22,908 bases of DNA. It comes from a virus. Below are positions 13,319 through 20,076 of this stretch, in pieces. The stretch is from the IMG/VR virus record IMGVR_UViG_3300015263_000790, positions 1 to 22,908 of that record; one strand, given 5' to 3'. The notes beneath the pieces were generated by a model. It saw only the letters and a list, made by a program, of their open reading frames with translations, was not told the DNA's origin and searched no databases. How positions within the stretch are numbered: the first letter of the stretch is position 1; every line of letters begins with the position of its first letter. The position numbers and the translations under genes were made by a program.

Positions 13319-16123
13319 TTATCCTTGGTAACCTCTACGGTTATTCGTAATCCCTTTGCTGTTGCTGTAACCACCTTGTATAATTTTTTCGATTATTTTT
13401 CCTTGCATGTTTATTTTGGCTGCTAATTGGGGTAATTGCCCCAATAAATCTCCGTTTATTTCCTGTGGTTGTATGTTTTCTAATCTTGATTTTATCCCTC
13501 TAAGCTCATCTATCATTTCTTTATTATCTCCGGTTTTTTCTATTGAAATAATACTTTTTACCGAGCCTTTCAATAGATCGTTGTGTTTTCCTCCGTTTCG
13601 TAGAAATTCATGATACTGCTTGAATTGCTCTGGACTATCATAACCGCGCATACCTTTCTTGGATATGACCCCTTCGCTTCCTTCTAATAGCATTGGAATG
13701 CCTCCTTTCTTGTTTTCGTGAGAAACACCAGACAAATAACCTCTATCAAATCTACCGTATTTACTTGTCCCGTTCTGGGCGTTTACCGCGTCTATCGCTA
13801 TACCACCATCCCGAAGGCTTGCCGCGTATGTCTCGCCTGTTAGAGTTATTGCTCCGGCTTCTCCCAGGGCAATTAATGGGTTTCTTCCGCTTTCCAATAA
13901 TGAATTGAAGGTATTATAAAATGTTTGAATTCTTTGGCGCCTTTCTCTCCTTTGTTGTAATCGCTCTTTTCTTAATTCTTGTTTTGCAAGCTCCCTTTCT
14001 TCAAAGGCTAATTGATTTCTAAGGCCTAACCTTGCCCTTTCCTCCTGGGATGTTACCAATCTGTTTGTTGCGGCCGTTTCGTTTTCTAATCTCCTTAGTT
14101 TTCTTTCGTAGGCATTTTGGTCCAATTGGTCTATGAAGTTAATAGCTTTGGAAAAATCATCCCTAAGTTCTTTTATTTGCTTTTCTCTCTCTTGCTGTGC
14201 TAATATATTTAGCAATTCTTCCGCTTTTTCTTTTGATTGTTCTGCGCTTAATGTTCCAGCGGCTAAAGCCTGGTTAATTGCTAATATTTTTTGTTCTTGT
14301 TCGGTATAAAGTAAATTTGAATCTTTTGTTAAATCTGCCTGAAATTTTTGTTCCTGGCTTATTTTCTCCATTACCGGTAGTCTTGCATCTTCTATTTTTT
14401 TTCTTTCTCTTTCAGCTACTTTCGCTATTACTTCGTCTCTATGTGTTTTTTCTGCCTGCTCATTTACTTTTGCGGCTTCTTTTGCCCTTTCTTTTTCTGC
14501 TTCTTTTGCTTCGTTTAATAATTTGGTTAGCCGTTCGATTTGAAACAGAAATATAGTGGCTTTCTTACTTTCAAATCCATTGTCAAACTCTGTATTATCA
14601 ACTAATTCCCTTAAGTACTCTATTCTTTTTTCAATGGCCCCTATTCCTTTTGGGCCGGTAGCGTCTTTTGAAAGTCTTTGAAATTCTTCATTTATCCCAT
14701 TTAGTGCGGAATTCAATTTTGTTCTTTCATCAGTATTGAATATGTTTTCAGAAATTTGAAAAGTAAATGATTCTCCAAAAATTTCTTTAAACTGCGTAAA
14801 TCTTTCATTTACCTCTGTAATCGAACTTAAAGCACCTGTTAATTTATCAGATAAGAAACCAAATACTTTAGAAATTGGCCCTTGGCCCTCGTCTATTGTT
14901 CTAATTAATAACTTCCAAGCATTTGTAAGTCTTGTTTGTTTTGCTGTTAACGTCTCAACTGTATCAATGCGTTTTGTGTTATATGCGTTTTCAAAGCCTT
15001 TTGCTAGTTTTGGCAAAACATCAATAGCGAGTAACTCTCCTCGTTGGAGCATTTTTTCTAACTCAGCAGTAGTTTTTCCGGTAACATCCGCAACAATTTG
15101 CATAACCCCTGGCAAACGGTCTCCAAGCTGTCCACGGAGCTCTTCTGCTTGCAATTTTCCTTTGCTAAGTATCTGACCTAGAGCGCGTAACGCGCCTTGG
15201 GTGTCTTCCGTACTGGCACCTAAAACTGCCGCTGATTTTGTTACGCTATCAAACAATTCCTTTCCTTGTGAAAGATTAATTCCGGTATCCTTTAAAGAAG
15301 CGGCAAACTTGGTGTAATCCCTGGTAAGAGAATTAATTTCAATACCATATCTTTGGGCCAAATCTCTCAAAAACAACTGGCTTGCGTTGTATTCTGCGGT
15401 AGTTCTTGTAACTGTTTTAAGTGCTAGATTAAGGCTTTGAATTTCTTTAACCTCGTTGAATATATTTTTTGCTATTTGTATCCCAGAATAAAGACCAAAA
15501 GCACCAGCCAACTGAACAACTGCACGTCTTGCTATTCCGAATACCTTTGGATAATTACCTACATTAGCATTTAGTTTACCTGCTGCTATTTCAGCCTCCC
15601 TTAATGCATCCCTTTTTTTTCTAAGCTGTTCAGAAAAACGCCTTGCTTCACGCCTTGCCTTACGTGTGCTTAGATCCATTCTTTCTAATGCGGCAGCGTC
15701 AAGGTTAATCTGCGCTCTAAGCCTTTGAAGTGTGTTTATCTCAGATATTCTAAGCCTTTCTATTCTTTCTGTTTCTCGCCTTAACTCTTGCGTTGCTATT
15801 TTATCTTTGGCAATCGCCTCCCTTTCTTGGTTGGTGAGGTCAATGTATCTTTTTTTGGTTTGATTTAATTGTGTTCTTGCTGTTTTTGTTGTATTTAGTT
15901 CCCTGGTTATCGCTTTTGTCTCAGAAACTAACTGAGATAGTTTTCCGGTATCTATTTTGGGTGCTTTTAAAGCTTCTGATATTGCCTTCGTTAATTCTTT
16001 TGTTATTTCAATCATGGATTTGATTGATACCTCGTACCTCTTGTCTAATTCTTCAAATCCGCGGGCAAATTCTTTATCCTTCCCGTCAAAATTTAAAAAA
16101 TCACCATACCCAATTTTACCCAT
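13319..16123 (-). CDS. Tape measure protein
   Basis: This 934-residue protein sets tail length and helps DNA enter the cell. A long N-terminal coiled coil (about 1-190, rich in Arg, Glu, Leu) precedes a short hydrophobic segment (about 205-220). The typical tape-measure domain follows at about 240-390, with ALGQILSKGKLQAEELRGQL, RLPGVMQIVADVTGKTTAEL and LLAIDVLPKLAKGF. A second charged coiled coil spans about 470-760. Near the C-terminus, GYLSGVSHENKKGGIPMLL and EGVISKKGM match the end region seen in Bacteroidota tape measures. At the usual 0.15 nm per residue the tail would be about 140 nm. A TATATTTG box lies 4 nt before its ATG. Confidence 0.95.
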   Translation of the reverse strand: MGKIGYGDFLNFDGKDKEFARGFEELDKRYEVSIKSMIEITKELTKAISEALKAPKIDTGKLSQLVSETKAITRELNTTKTARTQLNQTKKRYIDLTNQEREAIAKDKIATQELRRETERIERLRISEINTLQRLRAQINLDAAALERMDLSTRKARREARRFSEQLRKKRDALREAEIAAGKLNANVGNYPKVFGIARRAVVQLAGAFGLYSGIQIAKNIFNEVKEIQSLNLALKTVTRTTAEYNASQLFLRDLAQRYGIEINSLTRDYTKFAASLKDTGINLSQGKELFDSVTKSAAVLGASTEDTQGALRALGQILSKGKLQAEELRGQLGDRLPGVMQIVADVTGKTTAELEKMLQRGELLAIDVLPKLAKGFENAYNTKRIDTVETLTAKQTRLTNAWKLLIRTIDEGQGPISKVFGFLSDKLTGALSSITEVNERFTQFKEIFGESFTFQISENIFNTDERTKLNSALNGINEEFQRLSKDATGPKGIGAIEKRIEYLRELVDNTEFDNGFESKKATIFLFQIERLTKLLNEAKEAEKERAKEAAKVNEQAEKTHRDEVIAKVAERERKKIEDARLPVMEKISQEQKFQADLTKDSNLLYTEQEQKILAINQALAAGTLSAEQSKEKAEELLNILAQQEREKQIKELRDDFSKAINFIDQLDQNAYERKLRRLENETAATNRLVTSQEERARLGLRNQLAFEERELAKQELRKERLQQRRERRQRIQTFYNTFNSLLESGRNPLIALGEAGAITLTGETYAASLRDGGIAIDAVNAQNGTSKYGRFDRGYLSGVSHENKKGGIPMLLEGSEGVISKKGMRGYDSPEQFKQYHEFLRNGGKHNDLLKGSVKSIISIEKTGDNKEMIDELRGIKSRLENIQPQEINGDLLGQLPQLAAKINMQGKIIEKIIQGGYSNSKGITNNRRGYQG

Positions 16124-16127
16124 AAGA

Positions 16128-16135
16128 CAAATATA
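16128..16135 (-). promoter_or_regulatory. -7 box abutting the tape measure start
   Basis: The minus strand reads TATATTTG, 4 nt, ATG. The expected -33 position holds TAA instead of TTG, so promoter strength is doubtful. If active, the RNA would begin at or very near the start codon. Confidence 0.35.
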
Positions 16136-16151
16136 CGAAAACTAAGAATAT

Positions 16152-16463
16152 TTACTTAGGTGTTTTAGCTTTCTCTTTTAACTGGTTGAAGGCAATATAC
16201 CACTCAATTATTGTGAATTGTTCAGCTGACTTGTTAAATTCTGATTGAATAATATTGTTTATTTCGTGAAAATTCTTTGTTGTGGATATATCAACCTTAT
16301 CAAAAAGGTTAATTAATGGGCGTTTTTCGTAGAGGTATTTTTTTGGTTTTTGAACATCCTCAATAGCTTCCTCTAATTCTTCCAAAGCTATTTTTGCTTC
16401 GTTGATTATGAATTCTATACCTGTTTCTTTTGACGGGAAAAAAAGTTCAATATCCCTTTCAAT
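16152..16463 (-). CDS. Tail assembly chaperone, frameshift extension (GT-like)
   Basis: This frame is open from the A10 run at 16463-16472 to the stop at 16152, 28 nt before the tape measure. It has no ATG; the first common start codon is a TTG at 16385. Read from the slip site it gives 103 residues: ERDIELFFPSKETGIEFIIN, then an acidic helix (ALEELEEAIEDVQK) and a helical end (EQFTIIEWYIAFNQLKEKAK). It is exactly one base behind the 16415-16858 frame. Two overlapping frames directly upstream of the tape measure, the second reached by a -1 slip, is the classical gpG/gpGT chaperone arrangement. The fusion would have 235 residues. Confidence 0.75.
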   Translation of the reverse strand: MERDIELFFPSKETGIEFIINEAKIALEELEEAIEDVQKPKKYLYEKRPLINLFDKVDISTTKNFHEINNIIQSEFNKSAEQFTIIEWYIAFNQLKEKAKTPK

Positions 16464-16858
16464 TTTTTTTTTATCGAGGAAGTATTTTGCTTAATTTCGT
16501 TTATAGTCATTAAATCACAAATGATTTTTGACTTTTGTTCAACTGGCATAAACTGAACGTCCTGGCCATTTATTTTTGTTACCAATGCGGAATAGCTGAA
16601 TAACTCCCAGTTGTTCAATTGTATTGCATTGTAGTAAGATTGGTACAAATTTCCTAGCTCTGTAATTAACCGGTCTTTCATGCCTTCATTGGCGTAGTTA
16701 ATTAATTGCTCGAGCTTTTCCGGTATTTTTGTTGGGTCGTTTGAACCCCAAATTTCGGTAGTAGTATACATACAGAATTCGTTCCAATTAATCATACCTC
16801 CTTTGGTATAATTTGCGTCAACATGTTCTATTTGTACAGCAGATATGTTATCCCCCAT
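16415..16858 (-). CDS. Tail assembly chaperone, first frame (G-like)
   Basis: This encodes 147 residues with a helical core (EKLEQLINYANEGMKDRLIT, ELGNLYQSYYNAIQLNNWEL) and no membrane segment. It is the first of two frames directly upstream of the tape measure gene, the usual place for the chaperone that coats the tape measure during tail assembly. At codons 130-132 it reads AAA AAA AAA. Ribosomes staying in frame finish with 15 more residues (LKGILNFFSRQKKQV), and those slipping by -1 enter the 16152-16463 frame. Its ATG at 16858 lies inside the end of the membrane-protein gene 16828-17058. Confidence 0.75.
   Translation of the reverse strand: MGDNISAVQIEHVDANYTKGGMINWNEFCMYTTTEIWGSNDPTKIPEKLEQLINYANEGMKDRLITELGNLYQSYYNAIQLNNWELFSYSALVTKINGQDVQFMPVEQKSKIICDLMTINEIKQNTSSIKKKLKGILNFFSRQKKQV
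16463..16472 (-). other. A10 slippery site, probable -1 frameshift signal
   Basis: On the minus strand ten A follow GAT. In the zero frame they read ATA AAA AAA AAA TTG, containing the heptamer A AAA AAA in the correct phase for tandem -1 slippage. After slipping, the frame reads AAA ATT GAA AGG and stays open for 103 codons. Polymerase slippage on A10 could give the same product. Confidence 0.7.
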
Positions 16859-17058
16859 ATTGGAAAGAAATCTATAATATTAATACCAAAAATCAAATGA
16901 ACTAAAATTGTGTATATTATTGATACCCAAAAAGATGTACATAATTTGCAGTCTAGTATTTTGTAAAAAAAACGGGGGCAATACATTCTACACCAATCTA
17001 AAAGCCCCCATTTCTCAAATGATAATAAAATGAAACCACACAAAACAAACCAATACAT
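16828..17058 (-). CDS. Small membrane protein, two helices
   Basis: This encodes 76 residues with a hydrophobic start (YWFVLCGFILLSF), a central LLDWCRMYCPRFFYKILDCK and a second hydrophobic part (SFWVSIIYTILVHLIFGINI). The motif DCKLCTSFW recalls the 'C-x-x-C-x-x-F-W' element of DUF1360-like membrane proteins found in phages; function is unknown. Size and topology would also allow a holin, but no endolysin lies nearby. The ATG shares one base with the stop of the 47-residue gene upstream (TAATG), and the end overlaps the chaperone gene by 31 nt. Confidence 0.7.
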   Translation of the reverse strand: MYWFVLCGFILLSFEKWGLLDWCRMYCPRFFYKILDCKLCTSFWVSIIYTILVHLIFGINIIDFFPIWGITYLLYK

Positions 17059-17201
17059 TATCTTTTCTTTCTTCTCTTCCTGTTTTTTTGTTTTGTCATT
17101 TCTGACTTATGTTTTTGCTCAGTATATGAGCTTTTGGGACTATTTTGTTTTACAGAGCCAAACTTTCTGGTGCCTGTTTTTGTTTCTTGTTTAAGATACA
17201 T
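17058..17201 (-). CDS. 47-residue very basic protein
   Basis: ATG at 17201 to TAA at 17058. The protein begins MYLKQETKTGTRKFGSVKQN and ends KNRKRRKKR, giving a strong positive charge and no hydrophobic core. It starts within the last codons of 17191-17436 and its stop overlaps the start of the membrane-protein gene in TAATG form, the same coupling used elsewhere in this window. That tight fit makes it likely to be real although very short. A nucleic-acid-binding or packaging-aid role is a guess from charge only. Confidence 0.6.
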   Translation of the reverse strand: MYLKQETKTGTRKFGSVKQNSPKSSYTEQKHKSEMTKQKNRKRRKKR

Positions 17202-17436
17202 TTTGAACGTGGTTTAAAAGATCTTCTATTGTAGAAAATCTTGAAATTTGCTTAATTGTTAACTTAAACTCTCTTTCATTATCTCTTTTAATGTTCCAAT
17301 TTTTTAAATCGGCATCATGAACAAGTTTTTTTCTTTCCTCCACTGGTATTAATCCTGGCGTTTCTAAAATTCTTTTGTTTCTTTCATCTGAAAGCAAATA
17401 ACTACCAAAACTAATTAAATCCTTTTCTTCGTACAT
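17191..17436 (-). CDS. Hypothetical protein, 81 residues
   Basis: This encodes 81 residues, mostly helical and charged (MYEEKDLISFGSYLLSDERN; PVEERKKLVHDADLKNW; ISRFSTIEDLLNHVQN). The segment 'FG.YLLS..R' near the start is of a form found in small proteins of flavobacterial phages, without known role. It begins a transcription unit: a promoter (TTTG, 19 nt, TATCTTTG) lies at 17454-17484, and the following genes overlap one another down to the chaperones, so this promoter may serve the membrane protein and tail chaperones as well. Confidence 0.75.
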   Translation of the reverse strand: MYEEKDLISFGSYLLSDERNKRILETPGLIPVEERKKLVHDADLKNWNIKRDNEREFKLTIKQISRFSTIEDLLNHVQNVS

Positions 17437-17453
17437 TATTACAAGTATTGAAA

Positions 17454-17484
17454 CAAAGATAATACTTTTTTTAGTTTAAACAAA
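17454..17484 (-). promoter_or_regulatory. Bacteroidota-type promoter upstream of 17191-17436
   Basis: The minus strand shows TTTG (17481-17484), 19 nt, TATCTTTG (17454-17461), then a 17-nt leader to the ATG at 17436. It is a candidate promoter for the late/tail operon. Confidence 0.65.
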
Positions 17485-17740
17485 CAACAATACCGTTTTT
17501 CAAGACTTCTGCTTTAATACTTAACCAACTTGTTAATTCTTCCTCTACTTTCATCCAAAAATTAAAGTCACTTCCTGAAATTTGTAGCATGTTTATGCTA
17601 TCACTTGGATACAATGAATCTTTTATTATTAGACCTCTTTTTTGATACTCCTTAATAAGGCTGTAAGCTATACACCAACATTCAATACTAACTTTTTTTT
17701 GTATATGGTCTAAAAGTTTTTCCAGGTTTTTATTTTCCAT
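17471..17740 (-). CDS. Hypothetical protein, 89 residues
   Basis: I place the start at the ATG at 17740 (MENKNLEKLLDHIQKK) rather than farther upstream, because this overlaps the previous gene by only 11 nt. The protein is helical at first and contains CWCIAYSLIKEYQKRGLI and a C-terminal part with Trp residues (FWMKVEEELTSWLSIKAEVL). No family was recognised. It is the last gene before the promoter at 17454-17484. Confidence 0.65.
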   Translation of the reverse strand: MENKNLEKLLDHIQKKVSIECWCIAYSLIKEYQKRGLIIKDSLYPSDSINMLQISGSDFNFWMKVEEELTSWLSIKAEVLKNGIVVCLN

Positions 17741-18038
17741 ATCCTTTGTTTTGTTTTGGGTTGTCTTTATAGTACTTATCCCACCAATACCGCTGTATTT
17801 CTTCATCTGTTTTACCTTGCGCGTTCATTACCAGGTTGCAACAATGATAATAAGCCGCCTCCAACTGTTTTATACCTCCCCGCTTATCTAAAATTTGACA
17901 ATAATAAATATAGCATAATTTTTTTGGTTCTGGAACTAAAACGCCTAAAACTTTTACGTTCTTTTTCCATTGCCCACATTCCAAATGCTCTCTAATTGCT
18001 GTTAAGCCTGATTCTGGTATTTTAGGTTCTTCTTTCAA
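17730..18038 (-). CDS. Hypothetical protein with Cys pairs, 102 residues
   Basis: This encodes 102 residues. The only start codon available near the 5' end is a TTG at 18038, overlapping the upstream gene by 17 nt; the first internal Met is far into the protein. It contains four Cys and a tyrosine-rich centre (KKLCYIYYCQILDKRGG; AAYYHCCNLVM) and a C-terminal YWWDKYYKDNP. The Cys could bind metal, but their spacing matches no motif I know. Confidence 0.65.
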   Translation of the reverse strand: MKEEPKIPESGLTAIREHLECGQWKKNVKVLGVLVPEPKKLCYIYYCQILDKRGGIKQLEAAYYHCCNLVMNAQGKTDEEIQRYWWDKYYKDNPKQNKGYGK

Positions 18039-18237
18039 TTAATTTAGCTTTTAATACTTTCTCCCATTGTTTTCCATACCCAACTATACCTGAGGTATTT
18101 TCGCTAGTCCAATTAGAACATGCAAACCATCTTGATCCATCATGAAGGCTTCCAACACATGCTAACGAATAACTTTTTGTTGTCCAGTAAAGCCTATAAA
18201 CACCATGGTCTAATTCATCAACGTCCTCTTTAGTCAT
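18022..18237 (-). CDS. Hypothetical protein, 71 residues
   Basis: This encodes a 71-residue, single-domain-looking beta protein. The core GVYRLYWTTKSYSLACVGSL and HDGSRWFACSNW belongs to a small phage protein type in which 'G.Y.I.W..G..SLA.VG...DG.RW.AP.NW' is the common form; no function is known to me. It is translationally coupled to 18234-18746 through a 4-nt ATGA overlap. Confidence 0.75.
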   Translation of the reverse strand: MTKEDVDELDHGVYRLYWTTKSYSLACVGSLHDGSRWFACSNWTSENTSGIVGYGKQWEKVLKAKLIERRT

Positions 18238-18746
18238 AATTTTGTTATTTCAGATTTAAAAATAGTATCATGTTCCGCTTTGTTCTGCCCTCCTATGTAA
18301 GGATTAAGCCAGTAACCAGGTAAGTTTTTTGGGTGGGTGTAAGTTTGTGTTTGAATATCCTTTAATGAAAACCAACTTATTAACGAATCAGAAATAAAAG
18401 GCAATTTTACTAGATCATCGTATGAATTCAAAGGGTAATCTACTTGAAATTTATTGCCATCTGCCCTAAAGACAATTTCATCCAAAGGGAGTAAATCGCA
18501 TATCCATAACGAGTCTTTAGCGTCTACAAAATTTACCGTGGTATACCAATATAATTTAATTACCCATTTATTTTCAAAATCAGGCACCCAACCTAACCTT
18601 ACCGAATCCATAACATGCCATCCAATAGACTTTCCAAATATCTTGTTAACATCTTTTGAGTCTTCGTTTTCTTTTGGATACCACCAAGATTTGTCAACTA
18701 TAATTCTGCATTCGAACTTTTTTGGAGCGATTCCAAAACGCTCCAA
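18234..18746 (-). CDS. Hypothetical Trp-rich protein, start altered by a duplication
   Basis: This encodes 170 residues from a TTG at 18746. It is rich in Trp and Tyr, with probable beta strands (RLGWVPDFENKWVIKLYWYT) and two acidic patches. No signal peptide or known domain. The expected ATG (M-R-F-G-I-A-P) exists in the DNA at 18755 but is now out of frame because of a 10-bp tandem duplication at 18732-18751; without one copy, ATG CGT TTT GGA ATC would begin the protein. The present gene must use TTG or another poor start, or may be weakened. Coupled to the next gene by ATGA. Confidence 0.65.
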   Translation of the reverse strand: MERFGIAPKKFECRIIVDKSWWYPKENEDSKDVNKIFGKSIGWHVMDSVRLGWVPDFENKWVIKLYWYTTVNFVDAKDSLWICDLLPLDEIVFRADGNKFQVDYPLNSYDDLVKLPFISDSLISWFSLKDIQTQTYTHPKNLPGYWLNPYIGGQNKAEHDTIFKSEITKL

Positions 18747-18751
18747 AACGC
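18732..18751. repeat. 10-bp tandem duplication at a gene start
   Basis: TCCAAAACGC occurs twice in direct succession (18732-18741, 18742-18751). Ten bases are not a multiple of three, so the copy changes the frame between the ATG at 18755 and the body of the 18234-18746 gene. Confidence 0.9.
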
Positions 18752-18784
18752 ATATCTTGTAAGCGCGTGTAATGGTGTCCTGCT

Positions 18785-19141
18785 TTAATTATTTGGGTCT
18801 TCATACATTAATTTTTTTAATGCCATTTCCCACTGCTCTTCTGTCACCATTTTTTTTAATATATTAACTAACTTTCTGTCGTTTGAATCCTTTCTAATAT
18901 CATTAAGTTTAGCGAGCCTTAATTCTATTTGTCTAATTAACTTATGAATTAGGAATTTACTAAGATCTAAATTTCTAATTCTCTTTTTATTATTAGGATC
19001 AGTTAGTTTAATTGAAACTATAATTTTGTCTATCTGATTTCTTAAATTTTCTCTCCATTCTCTAAGTGTTGAATTGTTGTCACAATTATAAACATCTTTT
19101 GAGTCTATGTTTAAATGTTTATTATAAATATTTATTTCCAT
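18785..19141 (-). CDS. Hypothetical charged helical protein, 118 residues
   Basis: I choose the ATG at 19141 (MEINIYNKHLNIDSKD) because the longer frame begins at a TTG with a start unlike its neighbours. The protein is basic and mostly helical (LREWRENLRNQIDKIIVSIK; FLIHKLIRQIELRLAKLNDI), ending EEQWEMALKKLMYEDPNN. No family was recognised. It lies in the row of small genes between SSB and the tail module; a 50-nt gap separates it from the membrane-protein gene upstream. Confidence 0.65.
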   Translation of the reverse strand: MEINIYNKHLNIDSKDVYNCDNNSTLREWRENLRNQIDKIIVSIKLTDPNNKKRIRNLDLSKFLIHKLIRQIELRLAKLNDIRKDSNDRKLVNILKKMVTEEQWEMALKKLMYEDPNN

Positions 19142-19191
19142 TGTTTTAATTTTAAAAAACCACTGTTTTACCAATGGCTTTAAGTTTTAGT

Positions 19192-19722
19192 TTACTTTTT
19201 ATCGGTTCCAAATACTTTCGATAGAAATTTAAGCATGTATTGATACACAATTATTACCCCGTTTTCATCCCTGGGAACATTAGGCTTTACAAAGCCTTTT
19301 TCCAAGGCGTAATTCATGGAATCCTTAAAGAATAACCTATAATTACCCTTTCCGGTATCACTAAAAACGTTTTCACCGTCAAGCAATCTAATTGTTCCGG
19401 TAAATCTTCCTTTTGGGATATAATTTGAAAGAACAACCATAAACCTATTATCCATACATTTTCTTGGCTTAACTAAGTCACCTTCATTCCATGGAAGTCT
19501 GTTCCAAATTCTTGATTGCCTGTGCCACTCAATAAACAATCCAAAAATTGGAGGTATTGAAATTATTAATCTTTCTAAAGGTGAATTATCAAAAGGATTT
19601 AAAAACCAATTTGGAATTGCCTTTTGAATTAAGGCACCAGCCCAATAACCTATTAACCATAAGCCGCATACAAATAATACCCAACTGCTGTAATTTTTTA
19701 GTATGAAATCTTTCTTATCCAT
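19192..19722 (-). CDS. Two-helix membrane protein, 176 residues
   Basis: Residues about 14-35 (WVLFVCGLWLIGYWAGALI) and 49-66 (LIISIPPIFGLFIEW) are membrane helices. The rest, from about 70, is soluble and basic (WHRQSRIWNRLPWNEGDLV). No known family. Its first codons MDKKDFI and the 17-bp DNA around the start are identical to those of the upstream gene 19725-20042, so the start region seems to have been copied from one to the other. Possible roles include host-membrane modification or superinfection exclusion; nothing proves either. Confidence 0.7.
   Translation of the reverse strand: MDKKDFILKNYSSWVLFVCGLWLIGYWAGALIQKAIPNWFLNPFDNSPLERLIISIPPIFGLFIEWHRQSRIWNRLPWNEGDLVKPRKCMDNRFMVVLSNYIPKGRFTGTIRLLDGENVFSDTGKGNYRLFFKDSMNYALEKGFVKPNVPRDENGVIIVYQYMLKFLSKVFGTDKK
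19706..19722. repeat. 17-bp direct repeat, copy 1 (gene start)
   Basis: AAATCTTTCTTATCCAT is identical to 20026-20042, 320 bp away. In both places it covers the ATG and the next codons (MDKKDF) of a minus-strand gene. Confidence 0.9.
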
Positions 19723-19724
19723 CG

Positions 19725-20042
19725 TTATTTATTTTTTTCGTTTAACATTTTAACTAAAATATTATTTTTTTGTTCCAATGATTTTATCCTTCCTTTCAAT
19801 GAATTGATACTGTTATTTAATTGATTTATCCATTTATCATGAAATAGAGCGTATTTTTGTTCCTGAGAGAAACTACTTATTTCCTCTAGCTTATAATTAA
19901 GTTCATCAACTTCACTTTTCAAAATTCCGTTTTCAAGTTCGATCTGTTTAATCCTTTTTATCAACGACATAACCAATTCATCCTTACCATACTTTCTTTT
20001 TAATTTAACTAAAGATCTTTCTATAAAATCTTTCTTATCCAT
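19725..20042 (-). CDS. Coiled-coil protein, 105 residues
   Basis: This encodes 105 residues with long heptad-like helices (SLIKRIKQIELENGILKSEV, DELNYKLEEISSF; LKGRIKSLEQKNNILVKMLN). It is therefore a probable dimeric coiled coil, cytoplasmic. No family was recognised. It starts 34 nt after SSB and shares its first codons (MDKKDFI) and 17 bp of DNA with the next gene, whose ATG comes 2 nt after its stop. Confidence 0.7.
   Translation of the reverse strand: MDKKDFIERSLVKLKRKYGKDELVMSLIKRIKQIELENGILKSEVDELNYKLEEISSFSQEQKYALFHDKWINQLNNSINSLKGRIKSLEQKNNILVKMLNEKNK
20026..20042. repeat. 17-bp direct repeat, copy 2 (gene start)
   Basis: Identical to 19706-19722. Covers the ATG and first codons of the coiled-coil gene. 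Confidence 0.9.
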
Positions 20043-20076
20043 TTTAAATTGTATTTATATGATTTTAAGTTAGTTA

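Noticed and set aside
14278-14556. Plus-strand frame with a long Leu/Phe-rich hydrophobic product
   Set aside because: It is the reverse of the Lys/Glu/Arg-rich coiled coil in the tape measure gene; such frames appear automatically and have no promoter.
16828-17058. Naming the two-helix protein as holin
   Set aside because: Its size and helices allow it, but the Cys/Trp motif resembles other membrane proteins and no endolysin or spanin gene is nearby.
17741-17806. Longer start for the 17471-17740 gene
   Set aside because: It would overlap the previous gene by 77 nt; the ATG at 17740 gives an 11-nt overlap in keeping with neighbours.
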